A DNA stretch of 6,651 bases from Betaproteobacteria bacterium. Lineage in GTDB: Bacteria; Pseudomonadota; Gammaproteobacteria; Burkholderiales; UBA9220. Positions 1 to 6,103 of the stretch are shown in pieces. The stretch spans positions 1 to 6,651 of the forward strand of contig DOVS01000208.1 in the NCBI GenBank assembly GCA_003519965.1. The letters are read 5' to 3'. The translations under genes and the position numbers were made by a program. The notes under the pieces are model-generated. The model made no database searches and was not told where the DNA came from. It saw nothing but the letters and a program-made list of their open reading frames with translations. Numbering within the stretch: position 1 is the first letter of the stretch; the number at the start of each line of letters is the position of its first letter.

Positions 1-368
1 GCCACGCCATGCTGGCCGGCGCCGGTCTCGGCAATGACTCGCTGCTTCCCCATGCGCTTGGCAAGCAACGCCTGGCCGATCGTGTTATTGACCTTGTGGG
101 CGCCGGTATGGTTTAGGTCTTCCCGCTTAAGGTAGATCTGCGCGCCGTCAAGATGTTGCGACCAGCGTTTAGCATGATAAATCGGGCTGGGGCGTCCGAC
201 ATAATGCTTGAGTTCGTGGGCGAATTCCGCCTGAAACACCGGGTCGTTGCGATAACGCGCGTAGGCCTCCGACAGCGCCGCCAACGCGCTCATTAGCGTC
301 TCGGCGACGAAAACTCCGCCGTAGGGGCCGAAATGGCCCCACTCATCCGGCAAATCATACCCTTGCAT
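1..368 (-). CDS. trpB: Tryptophan synthase beta chain, N-terminal part (cut by window edge)
   Basis: TrpB is the PLP-dependent beta subunit that joins indole and L-serine to make L-tryptophan, working as an alpha2-beta2 complex with TrpA. The 122 complete codons visible carry the family's hallmarks: [14 protein letters not shown] near residues 11-24, the HYVGRPSP stretch at 55-62, and [15 protein letters not shown] at 81-95, in which Lys92 is the expected PLP Schiff-base lysine. The following AETGAGQHG block starts at 113, and Glu114 matches the catalytic glutamate of the family. The ATG start is supported by an AAGGAG Shine-Dalgarno site 6 nt upstream. The gene begins 14 nt before the trpF stop, so it is the downstream member of the cluster. 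The 3' two thirds lie beyond the window. Nothing looks degraded. The TrpB1-type assignment rests on the visible N-terminus. Confidence 0.97.
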   Translation of the reverse strand, partial: MQGYDLPDEWGHFGPYGGVFVAETLMSALAALSEAYARYRNDPVFQAEFAHELKHYVGRPSPIYHAKRWSQHLDGAQIYLKREDLNHTGAHKVNNTIGQALLAKRMGKQRVIAETGAGQHGV

Positions 369-978
369 TACGCACTCCTTGCATGAATGCGGCGATCTTC
401 GCCGCATCCTTGATTCCCTTGGCCGCCTCGACACCGCTGCTCACATCCACCGCCCACGGCTTTACCGTCTCGATCGCCTCGCCGACGTTATCCGGCGTCA
501 ACCCGCCGGACAGCACCACCGGCAAGGGCAAGTCCGGCGGAATCAGCGCCCAGTCGAAAGTCCGGCCAGTGCCGCCAGGCGCGCCCGCGACGAAAGCGTC
601 GAGCAGCAACCCCTGCGCGTGGCGATAACGCGCAGCGTATTGTACCAAATCCAACCCCGGTTGAACCCGCACCGCCTTGAGATAAGGAATGCCGAAACGG
701 GCGCAGAACTCCGCCGGCTCGTCGCCGTGAAACTGCAATAAATCGAGGTGGAGCGCCGCCTGCGCCGCTTCCACCGTCTCCACTGCGGGATTAACGAACA
801 AGCCCACGCGCGTCACGAATGGGGGTAGGCGGCGAACGATCTCCTGCGCGCGGCCGACATCCACGCAACGCGGGCTCGGGGGATAAAAAATCAGACCGAT
901 AGCGTCCGCGCCGACGCGCGCGCAGACCGCCATATCCTCGACACGCGTAATGCCGCAAATTTTAACGCGGGTATTCAT
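355..978 (-). CDS. trpF: Phosphoribosylanthranilate isomerase
   Basis: TrpF catalyses the Amadori rearrangement of N-(5'-phosphoribosyl)anthranilate to CdRP, the third step of tryptophan synthesis from chorismate, in the cytosol. The 207-residue protein has the usual length for a single-domain (beta/alpha)8 barrel. Visible signatures are VKICGIT at 5-11 with Cys8 as the expected general base, LIFYPPSPR at 29-37, QFHGDE at 82-87, LLLDAF with Asp127 as the expected general acid, GGTGRTFDW at 135-143, and the phosphate-binding strands [10 protein letters not shown] at 156-165 and VDVSSGVE at 177-184. The ATG overlaps the truA stop as ATGA. A GAAGG lies directly against it, too close for a good ribosome site, so translation probably depends on coupling to truA. 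The 3' end overlaps trpB by 14 nt. It is not fused to TrpC, unlike the enterobacterial enzyme. Confidence 0.97.
   Translation of the reverse strand: MNTRVKICGITRVEDMAVCARVGADAIGLIFYPPSPRCVDVGRAQEIVRRLPPFVTRVGLFVNPAVETVEAAQAALHLDLLQFHGDEPAEFCARFGIPYLKAVRVQPGLDLVQYAARYRHAQGLLLDAFVAGAPGGTGRTFDWALIPPDLPLPVVLSGGLTPDNVGEAIETVKPWAVDVSSGVEAAKGIKDAAKIAAFMQGVRNARV
375..380 (-). promoter_or_regulatory. Shine-Dalgarno site of trpB, inside trpF
   Basis: The minus strand reads AAGGAG here, 6 nt before the trpB ATG. It is the strongest ribosome binding site within the cluster and fixes the trpB start. Because it lies in the last codons of trpF, ribosomes finishing trpF pass directly over it, so translational coupling is likely (inference). 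Confidence 0.8.
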
Positions 979-1769
979 CCTTCATTGTCCAACCAGCGGG
1001 GAAAGGAACGTCCGCCGGAAGGCAAGCCCCAGCACGAATCGTAATGGACCGCGGACAGATAAAGGCCGTCGCCGGCAAAGGTCGGCGCCGCCCGCGTCCG
1101 GTCGCGCCCTTCCAGCAATGTTTGGATCCAGTCAGGTGCGTATTTTCCCTTGCCGACATAAATCAAGCAACCCACGAGATTGCGCACCATATGATGAAGA
1201 AATGCATTGGCGGTCAGGTCAAAAACGATCAGATCGCCGTGGCGCGCAATCTCTAATCGACGCAAGTCGCGCACCGGCGACTTCGCTTGACATTCGGCTG
1301 CACGGAACGCGCTGAAATCGTGCTTGCCCAACAACAGCGCGGCGGCTTCGCGCATTCGCTCCACCGCCAGCGGTTGATGGAACCAACCCACCTTGCCATG
1401 AAGCAGCGCCGGACGCACCGCGTGGTTAAGCAGTAGATAACGGTAGCTGCGTCTCAGTGCGCTAAAGCGGGCGTGAAAATCGGCCGCCGCCGGTTTCGCC
1501 CATAGCACCGCCACACCCGGCGGCAACAGCGCATTGACCCCACGCACCCAAGCGGAATCCGGGCGCGCCACGGGCGCATCGAAATGCACCACTTGGGCGA
1601 TGGCGTGAACGCCGGCGTCGGTACGGCCCGCCGTGACGACCCGTACCGGCGCGGCCGCGATCTCCCCTAGCGCCCGCTCCAAGGCGTCCTGCACCCCACA
1701 ACCCGTAGACTGGCTTTGCCAGCCGCAAAAATGGCTGCCGTCGTACTCCAAACCCAGAACAATCCTCAC
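975..1769 (-). CDS. truA: tRNA pseudouridine(38-40) synthase TruA
   Basis: TruA isomerises uridines 38, 39 and 40 in the anticodon arm of many tRNAs to pseudouridine. The predicted 264 residues are close to the usual length of about 270. The N-terminus (RIVLGLEYDGSHFCGWQ, residues 2-18) is typical, and GRTDAGVHA at 48-56 holds the catalytic Asp51. NALLPPGV, DFHARFSA and the C-terminal ANAFLHHMVRNLVGCL block are also recognisable. I chose GTG at 1769 because family homology begins exactly there and because this GTG overlaps the TGA of the upstream gene as GTGA. The same frame stays open to 1964, but that extension resembles nothing in the family and would overlap the upstream gene by about 200 nt. 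An in-frame GTG at 1775 is an alternative two codons upstream. The stop overlaps the trpF start (ATGA). Confidence 0.95.
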   Translation of the reverse strand: MRIVLGLEYDGSHFCGWQSQSTGCGVQDALERALGEIAAAPVRVVTAGRTDAGVHAIAQVVHFDAPVARPDSAWVRGVNALLPPGVAVLWAKPAAADFHARFSALRRSYRYLLLNHAVRPALLHGKVGWFHQPLAVERMREAAALLLGKHDFSAFRAAECQAKSPVRDLRRLEIARHGDLIVFDLTANAFLHHMVRNLVGCLIYVGKGKYAPDWIQTLLEGRDRTRAAPTFAGDGLYLSAVHYDSCWGLPSGGRSFPRWLDNEG

Positions 1770-2380
1770 AACCACATCATTCCCGTCAACAACGCCGCCA
1801 CAATAGCAAGCATCGCGGCGTCGCGCCAGGCAAGATGAGGAATATCCAGCGAAATCACCGCCGGCCCCTCGTTCCATGGCGACAGCGCATCGCGGCCCCA
1901 CATTCGCCGCCATTCGGCAAACCGCAATTGCGGCGCGCTTTCCGCGTAACCGAGCGTCAACCAAATGCGCGCAGCGAAACGATTAGCGGGAAAACCGAGC
2001 CATTGCAGCGGCCTCAGCAAAACGAGCAGACCCGTCAGCAGACAATTCCGGGAACAAGCGGCGAATAACAGCGCCAAGGAAGCGAGAATCAAGACCAAGC
2101 GCCATAATTGCAACCCCCCGGAAACCAGGCCTTCACGGGTAGGGCTAAGAGAAGCGAACGCCGGCAAAACAGCGTGACCCGGCGTAGTCAGTGCGTACAC
2201 GAGAAATAGCGACAGCAATAACCAGCGCGTTCTTCTCAGCAGTTTAATAAAGCGAGGCGTCGTTTGAAGCGCCGGCAGCAAGGCGCCCGTCAGCACAAGC
2301 AGCGCGTCTGGCCGAAATTGGGGAATTGCCAGCACCAGACTCAACCACAATAAAATTTTCGTGGCGGGATGCAGACTCAT
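1766..2380 (-). CDS. CbiQ/EcfT-like membrane protein (putative ECF transporter T component)
   Basis: This is a hydrophobic protein of 204 residues with about five or six predicted membrane segments, roughly at 7-20, 23-36, 51-67, 93-111, 115-132 and 186-203. The layout and the stretch from LLVLLRPLQWLGFP to LTLGYAESAP resemble the CbiQ/EcfT family, the membrane coupling subunits of energy-coupling-factor vitamin and metal importers. The positively charged segment RFAEWRRMWGRD sits where EcfT proteins have their ATPase-contacting helices, but I do not see a clean Ala-Arg-Gly motif. No EcfA ATPase or S component is in the window, so substrate and partners are unknown. The start is uncertain: ATG at 2380 is used here, and GTG at 2392 would add four residues. 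Neither has a clear ribosome site. It lies 34 nt after fimV and overlaps truA as GTGA. Family assignment is by resemblance only. Confidence 0.75.
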   Translation of the reverse strand: MSLHPATKILLWLSLVLAIPQFRPDALLVLTGALLPALQTTPRFIKLLRRTRWLLLSLFLVYALTTPGHAVLPAFASLSPTREGLVSGGLQLWRLVLILASLALLFAACSRNCLLTGLLVLLRPLQWLGFPANRFAARIWLTLGYAESAPQLRFAEWRRMWGRDALSPWNEGPAVISLDIPHLAWRDAAMLAIVAALLTGMMWL

Positions 2381-2414
2381 CGACGGTCGCACGCCGCCGG
2401 CAAGTCACGACAAC

Positions 2415-5400
2415 TCACGACAGCTTGGCCAGCAAATCCTTGGCGTCCTGGCGCTGTTTAACGTTGCCTTCCGCCGCCACCTCGTCGAGAATTTCCCGCG
2501 CGCCTTCGCTATCGCCCATTTCCATATAGGCGCGCGCCAAATCGAGCTTGGTCGCCGATTCCTGCCAGTGGGGAGCGTCGCTTTCCGCTGTTTCTTCCGC
2601 TACCGTCTCGGACGCCGCTGGCGGTGCTTCCAAGTCCAGGTCGATCCCCGCCAAGTCCAGCGGCGGCGACTGCGGCTCAGGCGCGGCCTCCTCCGGCTCG
2701 TCCAGGTTAAAATCCAAATCCAGCGGCGGCGTTTGCGCCTCGCCTTGGCCCGCGTCTTCTTCCTCGCCGCCGGGAAGGGGGGTAATTTCGATATCCTCCA
2801 CCACCTCATCGGACGACGGGGATGGTGTGACCGCTTCGTCCAACACCGGCGCCTCGGCCACCTCATCCATTTCGACGACTGCGGCTCCCGGCGCAAGCTC
2901 CTCAACGGACGGCGTTTCCTCCGATGCGGCCGTTTCGGCGCTTTCTTCGTCTTCAGTGGAAACCTCGGCCGGCGCTTCCTCTGGCAGCTCGGCAGCCTCA
3001 ATGTCCGGCGCTGCTTCTTCAGCAGGCGGAGTTTCCTCTAGCGCGGCTGCTTCAGCGCTTTCTTCACCGTCGGTAGACGCTTCGGCCAGTGCTTCCTCTT
3101 GCAGCCCGTCGGCTTCGCTGTCCGCCACTACTTCTTCAACGGAGGGAATGTCCTCTGGCGCCGCCGCTTCGACACCCTCTTCGTCTTCAGTGGAAACCTC
3201 AGCGGGCGTTTCCTCCTGTAGCCCGGCGGCCTCGCTATCCGTCACCGCTTCTTCGACAGATGGAATTTCCTCTAACACGGCCGCTTCGGCGTTTTCTTCA
3301 CTTTCGGTAGAAACCTCGGCCGGCGCTTCCTCCTGCAACCCGGCAGCCTCACTGTCCGGCGCCGCTTCTTCAGTAAGCGGAGTTTCCTCTACCGTAGCCG
3401 TTTCGACGCTTTCTTCCGCTTCGGTGGAAACCTCGGCCAGCGCTTCCTCTGGCAATCCGGCAACCTCAATGTCCGGCGCCGCTTCTTCAATAGGCGAAAT
3501 TTCCTCTAGCGCGGTAGCGTCAAGACTTTCTTCCGCTTCGACGAGGGCGTTTTCTTGTTCTTCCTCCGTCGCCCCAACCGCAGCCGGCGCCTCTCCTAAA
3601 TCGATTTCCAGCGGCGCGCTCAGATCCGCGGCTTCCCCTTCCGGCGCTTCCGCCAGGTCCGCCATTTCCATGATATCGTCCATGCCGGTCAAATCGTGCG
3701 ACTCATCCACAGCAAGCGACGGCGCTTCCTCGGGAGAAGGAACAACCGTCTCGCCCAAATCGATATCGAGGGCGGACTCGGCTTCCGCCGCCATCTCGTC
3801 CGCCGGCCCCTTCTCCGCCGCTTCGTCCACCACGAAATCCAGCCCCGCCGACTCGCCGGACGCCGCGCCCACTTCGATCACATCCTCTTCTTGCACCGCC
3901 TCGCCAAGATCGACATCGAGGGGCGCTGACGCCGCTCGTGCTTCGGCCGCCGCTTCGGGAGAAATAATCAACGTCTTGGATAAGTCCTCTTCCGTCGTCT
4001 CCCGCCGATATAGCGGATTTTCCGGGTCAAGCGCGTGTCCCATTTGCGCCGCCTTATCCCATAACGGACTTTGCTGGCCATCGAGCGCGGTATACAATTC
4101 CCTGGCTAGCGCCTCAAACGTCTCCGCCTCTTTCCTGGCGGCGTAAATTTCCAAAAGTTTAAGGTGAATTTCATAGCGATGAGGATCTTTCCCCATGGCT
4201 TCTTTCAGAATGTCCTCCGCCTGGCCGTCACGGCCGTAGGCAATATACACTTCGGCCTCGGCAATAGGGTCTACCTCGTTCGTGTCGATGGTGCCCAGAC
4301 CGGCCTGGCTGAAATCGGTTAGAAAGGAAGTATCCGTGTTGACCGATCCGCCGGATGCTTTGCCGATAACCGCGCTAGTGGACAAATCGCTCTCCGTCCC
4401 GGCGCCGCGCATGAATTTTTCCATGCGTTTGCGGCGCGCCTTGCCAACACCCCACAGCGCCAACGCCAGCACCAATACCGCACCCGCCACGCTGCCGCCA
4501 AGATAAACGGGATTCTCCATAATCCGCTCAACTAGAGAAGGCGCCGCCCGCGGCTTGGCCGCCGGTTTCGGCGCCGCCTTTTCCGTGGCTTGCGCCGGCA
4601 GCGCCTCCCCTTTCAACGTCAACAGACGGCGCATGTCCTTAATCGTTTTTTCCAGCGCGGCGATCCGGGCGTTTGCATCCTGAATCGTTTTCTCTTTCGC
4701 AATGGCGTCCTCTTGCAGCGACTGAATTTGCTGCTGCAACGCTTGTTTACCTCCCGCGCCCACCGCACCGGTTTGTCCCGCAGCGCTGCCGCGAGACAAC
4801 TTAAGCACGTCGCTGGCGGCTTCTTGCCCTTCCGCTCCACTCTTGACGACCGGCGTGATTTTTCCGGCCGCGGTTTGCTTCGCCGCCTTGCGCTCCGCTA
4901 CGGCGGACGCCGCTGCCGCCAGCCGTTTACGATAAGCGCGCCAATTCGCCGCTTGGCGCCTGATTTCCCGCGCCGCGCCTTGGCGGCCGACAGCCGCCGC
5001 CTCGTTCGCGCGAGGAACGGTCAGCACTTTTCCCGCCATCAACCGATTCATGTTATGTCCCGCGAAGGCGCCTGGATTCCGCTGGTAAAGCGCCGCCAGC
5101 ATCTGTTCTACGGTGACGCCGGCGGGTTTCAGCTGCTTAGCGATGGAAAACAACGTATCGCCTTGTTTCACCGGACCATAGCGGCTGGGCGCCATGGCCG
5201 CAGGCTGCATTGCCGGCGCCGCCGCCCGCACCGGCCCGGCGGCAGGCGTTGGAGCCGACGGCAAAGCCACTGGCGCGATCGCTTCGCGCTTGCCGCCATA
5301 CCCCGGCGGGTCGAGCAATACGGTGTATTCGCGAAGCAACTGACCCGACGGCCATTGCAATTCGACGAGCAAATTCAAGAAAGGGTCGCTAACCGGCTGG

Positions 5401-5702
5401 GTAGAGGTCAAGACAATCCGCGGCGTAGCGCCTGGATGCGTATCGACCTTGAAGCGAATCGCATAGAGCGTCGTCGCATAGGGAATACCCGCCTGCTTGA
5501 ACGCATCCGCCCCAGCCATTTTTGCGGAAAGCGTGGACGCGTCGACACCCGCCAGATCCTTCAGCGGAATCTCCGCACGAAAAGGGGCGCCTAACGCCGA
5601 CTGCACCGTGATTCGGCCCATACCGACAGCGTAGGTGGATAACGGCAACAGCATGAAAATGATAAAAGCATAAAACCGTTTAAGCATGTGCCACTGCTGC
5701 AT
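2415..5702 (-). CDS. fimV: FimV/HubP-family polar landmark and type IV pilus assembly protein
   Basis: FimV/HubP proteins are inner-membrane proteins that bind peptidoglycan on the outside and recruit polar machinery inside. In Pseudomonas FimV supports PilQ secretin assembly and cAMP-dependent twitching. The order seen in the 1095 residues fits: signal peptide with likely cleavage after STYA (residue 25); conserved N-terminal domain (about 28-135) starting GMGRITVQSALGAPFRAEI; Pro/Ala linker; LysM domain (about 174-230, YGPVKQGDTLFSIA to LTVPR); coiled coil at about 319-362; membrane helix at about 399-420 followed by KARRKRMEK; TPR-like segment at about 478-541; a long acidic region at about 585-1045; and the FimV C-terminal motif (TKLDLARAYMEMGDSEGAREIL onward, 1051-1095). 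The ATG has an AGAGGG ribosome site 5 nt upstream; an internal ATG at 5687 lacks one. The acidic region contains five 39-residue tandem repeats. First gene of the cluster. Confidence 0.95.
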   Translation of the reverse strand: MQQWHMLKRFYAFIIFMLLPLSTYAVGMGRITVQSALGAPFRAEIPLKDLAGVDASTLSAKMAGADAFKQAGIPYATTLYAIRFKVDTHPGATPRIVLTSTQPVSDPFLNLLVELQWPSGQLLREYTVLLDPPGYGGKREAIAPVALPSAPTPAAGPVRAAAPAMQPAAMAPSRYGPVKQGDTLFSIAKQLKPAGVTVEQMLAALYQRNPGAFAGHNMNRLMAGKVLTVPRANEAAAVGRQGAAREIRRQAANWRAYRKRLAAAASAVAERKAAKQTAAGKITPVVKSGAEGQEAASDVLKLSRGSAAGQTGAVGAGGKQALQQQIQSLQEDAIAKEKTIQDANARIAALEKTIKDMRRLLTLKGEALPAQATEKAAPKPAAKPRAAPSLVERIMENPVYLGGSVAGAVLVLALALWGVGKARRKRMEKFMRGAGTESDLSTSAVIGKASGGSVNTDTSFLTDFSQAGLGTIDTNEVDPIAEAEVYIAYGRDGQAEDILKEAMGKDPHRYEIHLKLLEIYAARKEAETFEALARELYTALDGQQSPLWDKAAQMGHALDPENPLYRRETTEEDLSKTLIISPEAAAEARAASAPLDVDLGEAVQEEDVIEVGAASGESAGLDFVVDEAAEKGPADEMAAEAESALDIDLGETVVPSPEEAPSLAVDESHDLTGMDDIMEMADLAEAPEGEAADLSAPLEIDLGEAPAAVGATEEEQENALVEAEESLDATALEEISPIEEAAPDIEVAGLPEEALAEVSTEAEESVETATVEETPLTEEAAPDSEAAGLQEEAPAEVSTESEENAEAAVLEEIPSVEEAVTDSEAAGLQEETPAEVSTEDEEGVEAAAPEDIPSVEEVVADSEADGLQEEALAEASTDGEESAEAAALEETPPAEEAAPDIEAAELPEEAPAEVSTEDEESAETAASEETPSVEELAPGAAVVEMDEVAEAPVLDEAVTPSPSSDEVVEDIEITPLPGGEEEDAGQGEAQTPPLDLDFNLDEPEEAAPEPQSPPLDLAGIDLDLEAPPAASETVAEETAESDAPHWQESATKLDLARAYMEMGDSEGAREILDEVAAEGNVKQRQDAKDLLAKLS
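2865..3449 (-). repeat. Five 117-bp in-frame tandem repeats in fimV
   Basis: Residues 752-790, 791-829, 830-868, 869-907 and 908-946 are five consecutive 39-residue units without any length change. The consensus is roughly EE-x-PAEVSTE-x-EES, then an Ala/Glu stretch, then EETPSVEEAAPDSEAAGLQ. The DNA keeps the same 117-bp period: the GCTTCCT-type landmark recurs at 2974, 3091, 3208 (as GTTTCCT), 3325 and 3442. A shortened sixth copy, about 35 residues (717-751, bases 3450-3554), precedes the array. Copies differ by many substitutions but no indels within the five, so the frame is kept. The units are strongly acidic and low in aromatic residues, which suggests a disordered or extended cytoplasmic spacer (inference). 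Confidence 0.93.
3450..3554 (-). repeat. Shortened first copy of the fimV 39-residue repeat
   Basis: Residues 717-751 (beginning ENALVEAEESLDATALEEI) align with the 39-residue units but lack about four residues in the position of the EVST segment. The end, EEAAPDIEVAGLP, closely matches the end of the fourth full unit. It looks like the decayed or ancestral edge of the array. Confidence 0.7.
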
Positions 5703-5707
5703 GGTTT

Positions 5708-5713
5708 CCCTCT
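5708..5713 (-). promoter_or_regulatory. Shine-Dalgarno site of fimV
   Basis: The minus strand reads AGAGGG with a 5-nt spacer (AAACC) before the ATG at 5702. This supports that start over the internal ATG at 5687, which has no comparable site. Confidence 0.7.
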
Positions 5714-5733
5714 AATGAAATCTATTACAACTA

Positions 5734-5762
5734 ACAATAACATCAGTAAGTTAGTGTTGCAA
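5734..5762 (-). promoter_or_regulatory. Candidate sigma70 extended -10 promoter of fimV
   Basis: On the minus strand a TTGCAA -35-like hexamer (5757-5762, 4 of 6 matches) is followed after exactly 17 bp by TATTGT (5734-5739, 4 of 6 matches), preceded by a TGn extended -10. Transcription would start near 5727, giving a leader of about 24 nt that retains the ribosome site. This is the best match in the A+T-rich part. It is a prediction only, and other start points are possible. Confidence 0.5.
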
Positions 5763-5796
5763 GCTCAGATTAAATCCAGCTTAAAGCGCTAACTTA
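5747..5796. repeat. 8-bp inverted repeat TAAGTTAG / CTAACTTA around the fimV promoter
   Basis: TAAGTTAG at 5747-5754 and CTAACTTA at 5789-5796 are perfect reverse complements separated by 34 bp. A third partial copy, CTAAC, lies at 5731-5735. The two arms bracket the -35 hexamer and the 22-bp palindrome. They could be paired binding sites, but chance is possible in A+T-rich DNA. Confidence 0.35.
5761..5782. repeat. 22-bp imperfect palindrome at the fimV -35 region
   Basis: AAGCT-CA-GATT-A-AATC-C-AGCTT forms two nested inverted repeats (AAGCT/AGCTT and GATT/AATC) with one base of asymmetry. It begins within the last two bases of the candidate -35 hexamer, a position typical of a transcription-factor operator. 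It is not followed by a T-run in either direction, so a terminator is unlikely. Confidence 0.45.
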
Positions 5797-6069
5797 ATTG
5801 GTCATCTCGCAATATTTCCCGACCAGAACGGTCCACGGCCGCCCTGGTCGCCGCCCTTGCACCCCACTCCCCCGGCAGACGTGCAGCAACGAGAGGCGGT
5901 AGGGTACGGCGCTTCCCGCCATATCTTCCTATCCTAGACTAAACTGTCATTGCTTCCAGCGCGTTTCCTCACGGAAATCTCCGGGAAAACAATCGGCCAG
6001 AAGGGAAAATCGGCCACGGCGAACCCTATCGCGGGCAGGTGGCGCACTCTCGTTCAACGCCATCTCCGC

Positions 6070-6075
6070 TATACT
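6070..6075 (+). promoter_or_regulatory. Candidate -10 hexamer for the EI24-like gene
   Basis: TATACT (5 of 6 matches to TATAAT) lies 28 bp before the ATG at 6104. No good -35 is found at 16-18 bp upstream. If it is used, transcription would start near 6082, leaving a leader of roughly 22 nt and cutting through the GGAGGGAG at 6076-6083. Weak evidence. Confidence 0.3.
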
Positions 6076-6103
6076 GGAGGGAGTCTTTCACTATCGGCGC
6101 ACC

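Larger units (their letters stand above)
5703..6103. other. Divergent intergenic region between fimV and the EI24-like gene
   Basis: This is a 401-bp non-coding stretch between two genes that point away from each other. Bases 5703-5810 are clearly richer in A+T than the surroundings and contain the fimV promoter candidate and several inverted repeats. Bases 5820-6060 are G+C rich, with one 7-bp inverted repeat (5820-5826 with 5844-5850) and no T-run, so I do not call a terminator. A possible promoter for the EI24-like gene sits at the right edge. The only open frame reaching into it (from TTG at 5950) runs over the EI24 start in another frame and has no family resemblance. I see no RNA gene. 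Confidence 0.7.

Noticed and set aside
950..1315. Plus-strand open frames opposite trpF and truA
   Set aside because: They are shadows of the two well-supported genes and carry no family features.
1770..1964. N-terminal extension of truA by 65 codons to an ATG at 1964
   Set aside because: The extra residues have no TruA similarity and overlap the EcfT-like gene by nearly 200 nt, whereas GTG at 1769 gives both family-length protein and a GTGA junction.
2381..2414. Possible terminator or promoter between fimV and the EcfT-like gene
   Set aside because: The 34-nt gap has no stem followed by T-run and no recognisable promoter hexamers.
2548..4146. Long plus-strand open frame of 532 codons opposite fimV, rich in Ser and Ala
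   Set aside because: It is the mirror of the Glu/Ala-rich repeat region: GAA/GAG and GCN codons read as Ser/Ala-type codons on the other strand. It has no family resemblance and repeats only because fimV does.
4590..5594. Plus-strand open frame of 334 codons, Arg-rich
   Set aside because: It lies wholly opposite the LysM and N-terminal coding part of fimV, where all domains are intact. The Arg-rich composition is typical of an antisense frame in G+C-rich DNA.
5761..5782. Hairpin as a possible terminator
   Set aside because: No T-run follows on either strand and it sits at the promoter region between divergent genes, so an operator is more likely.
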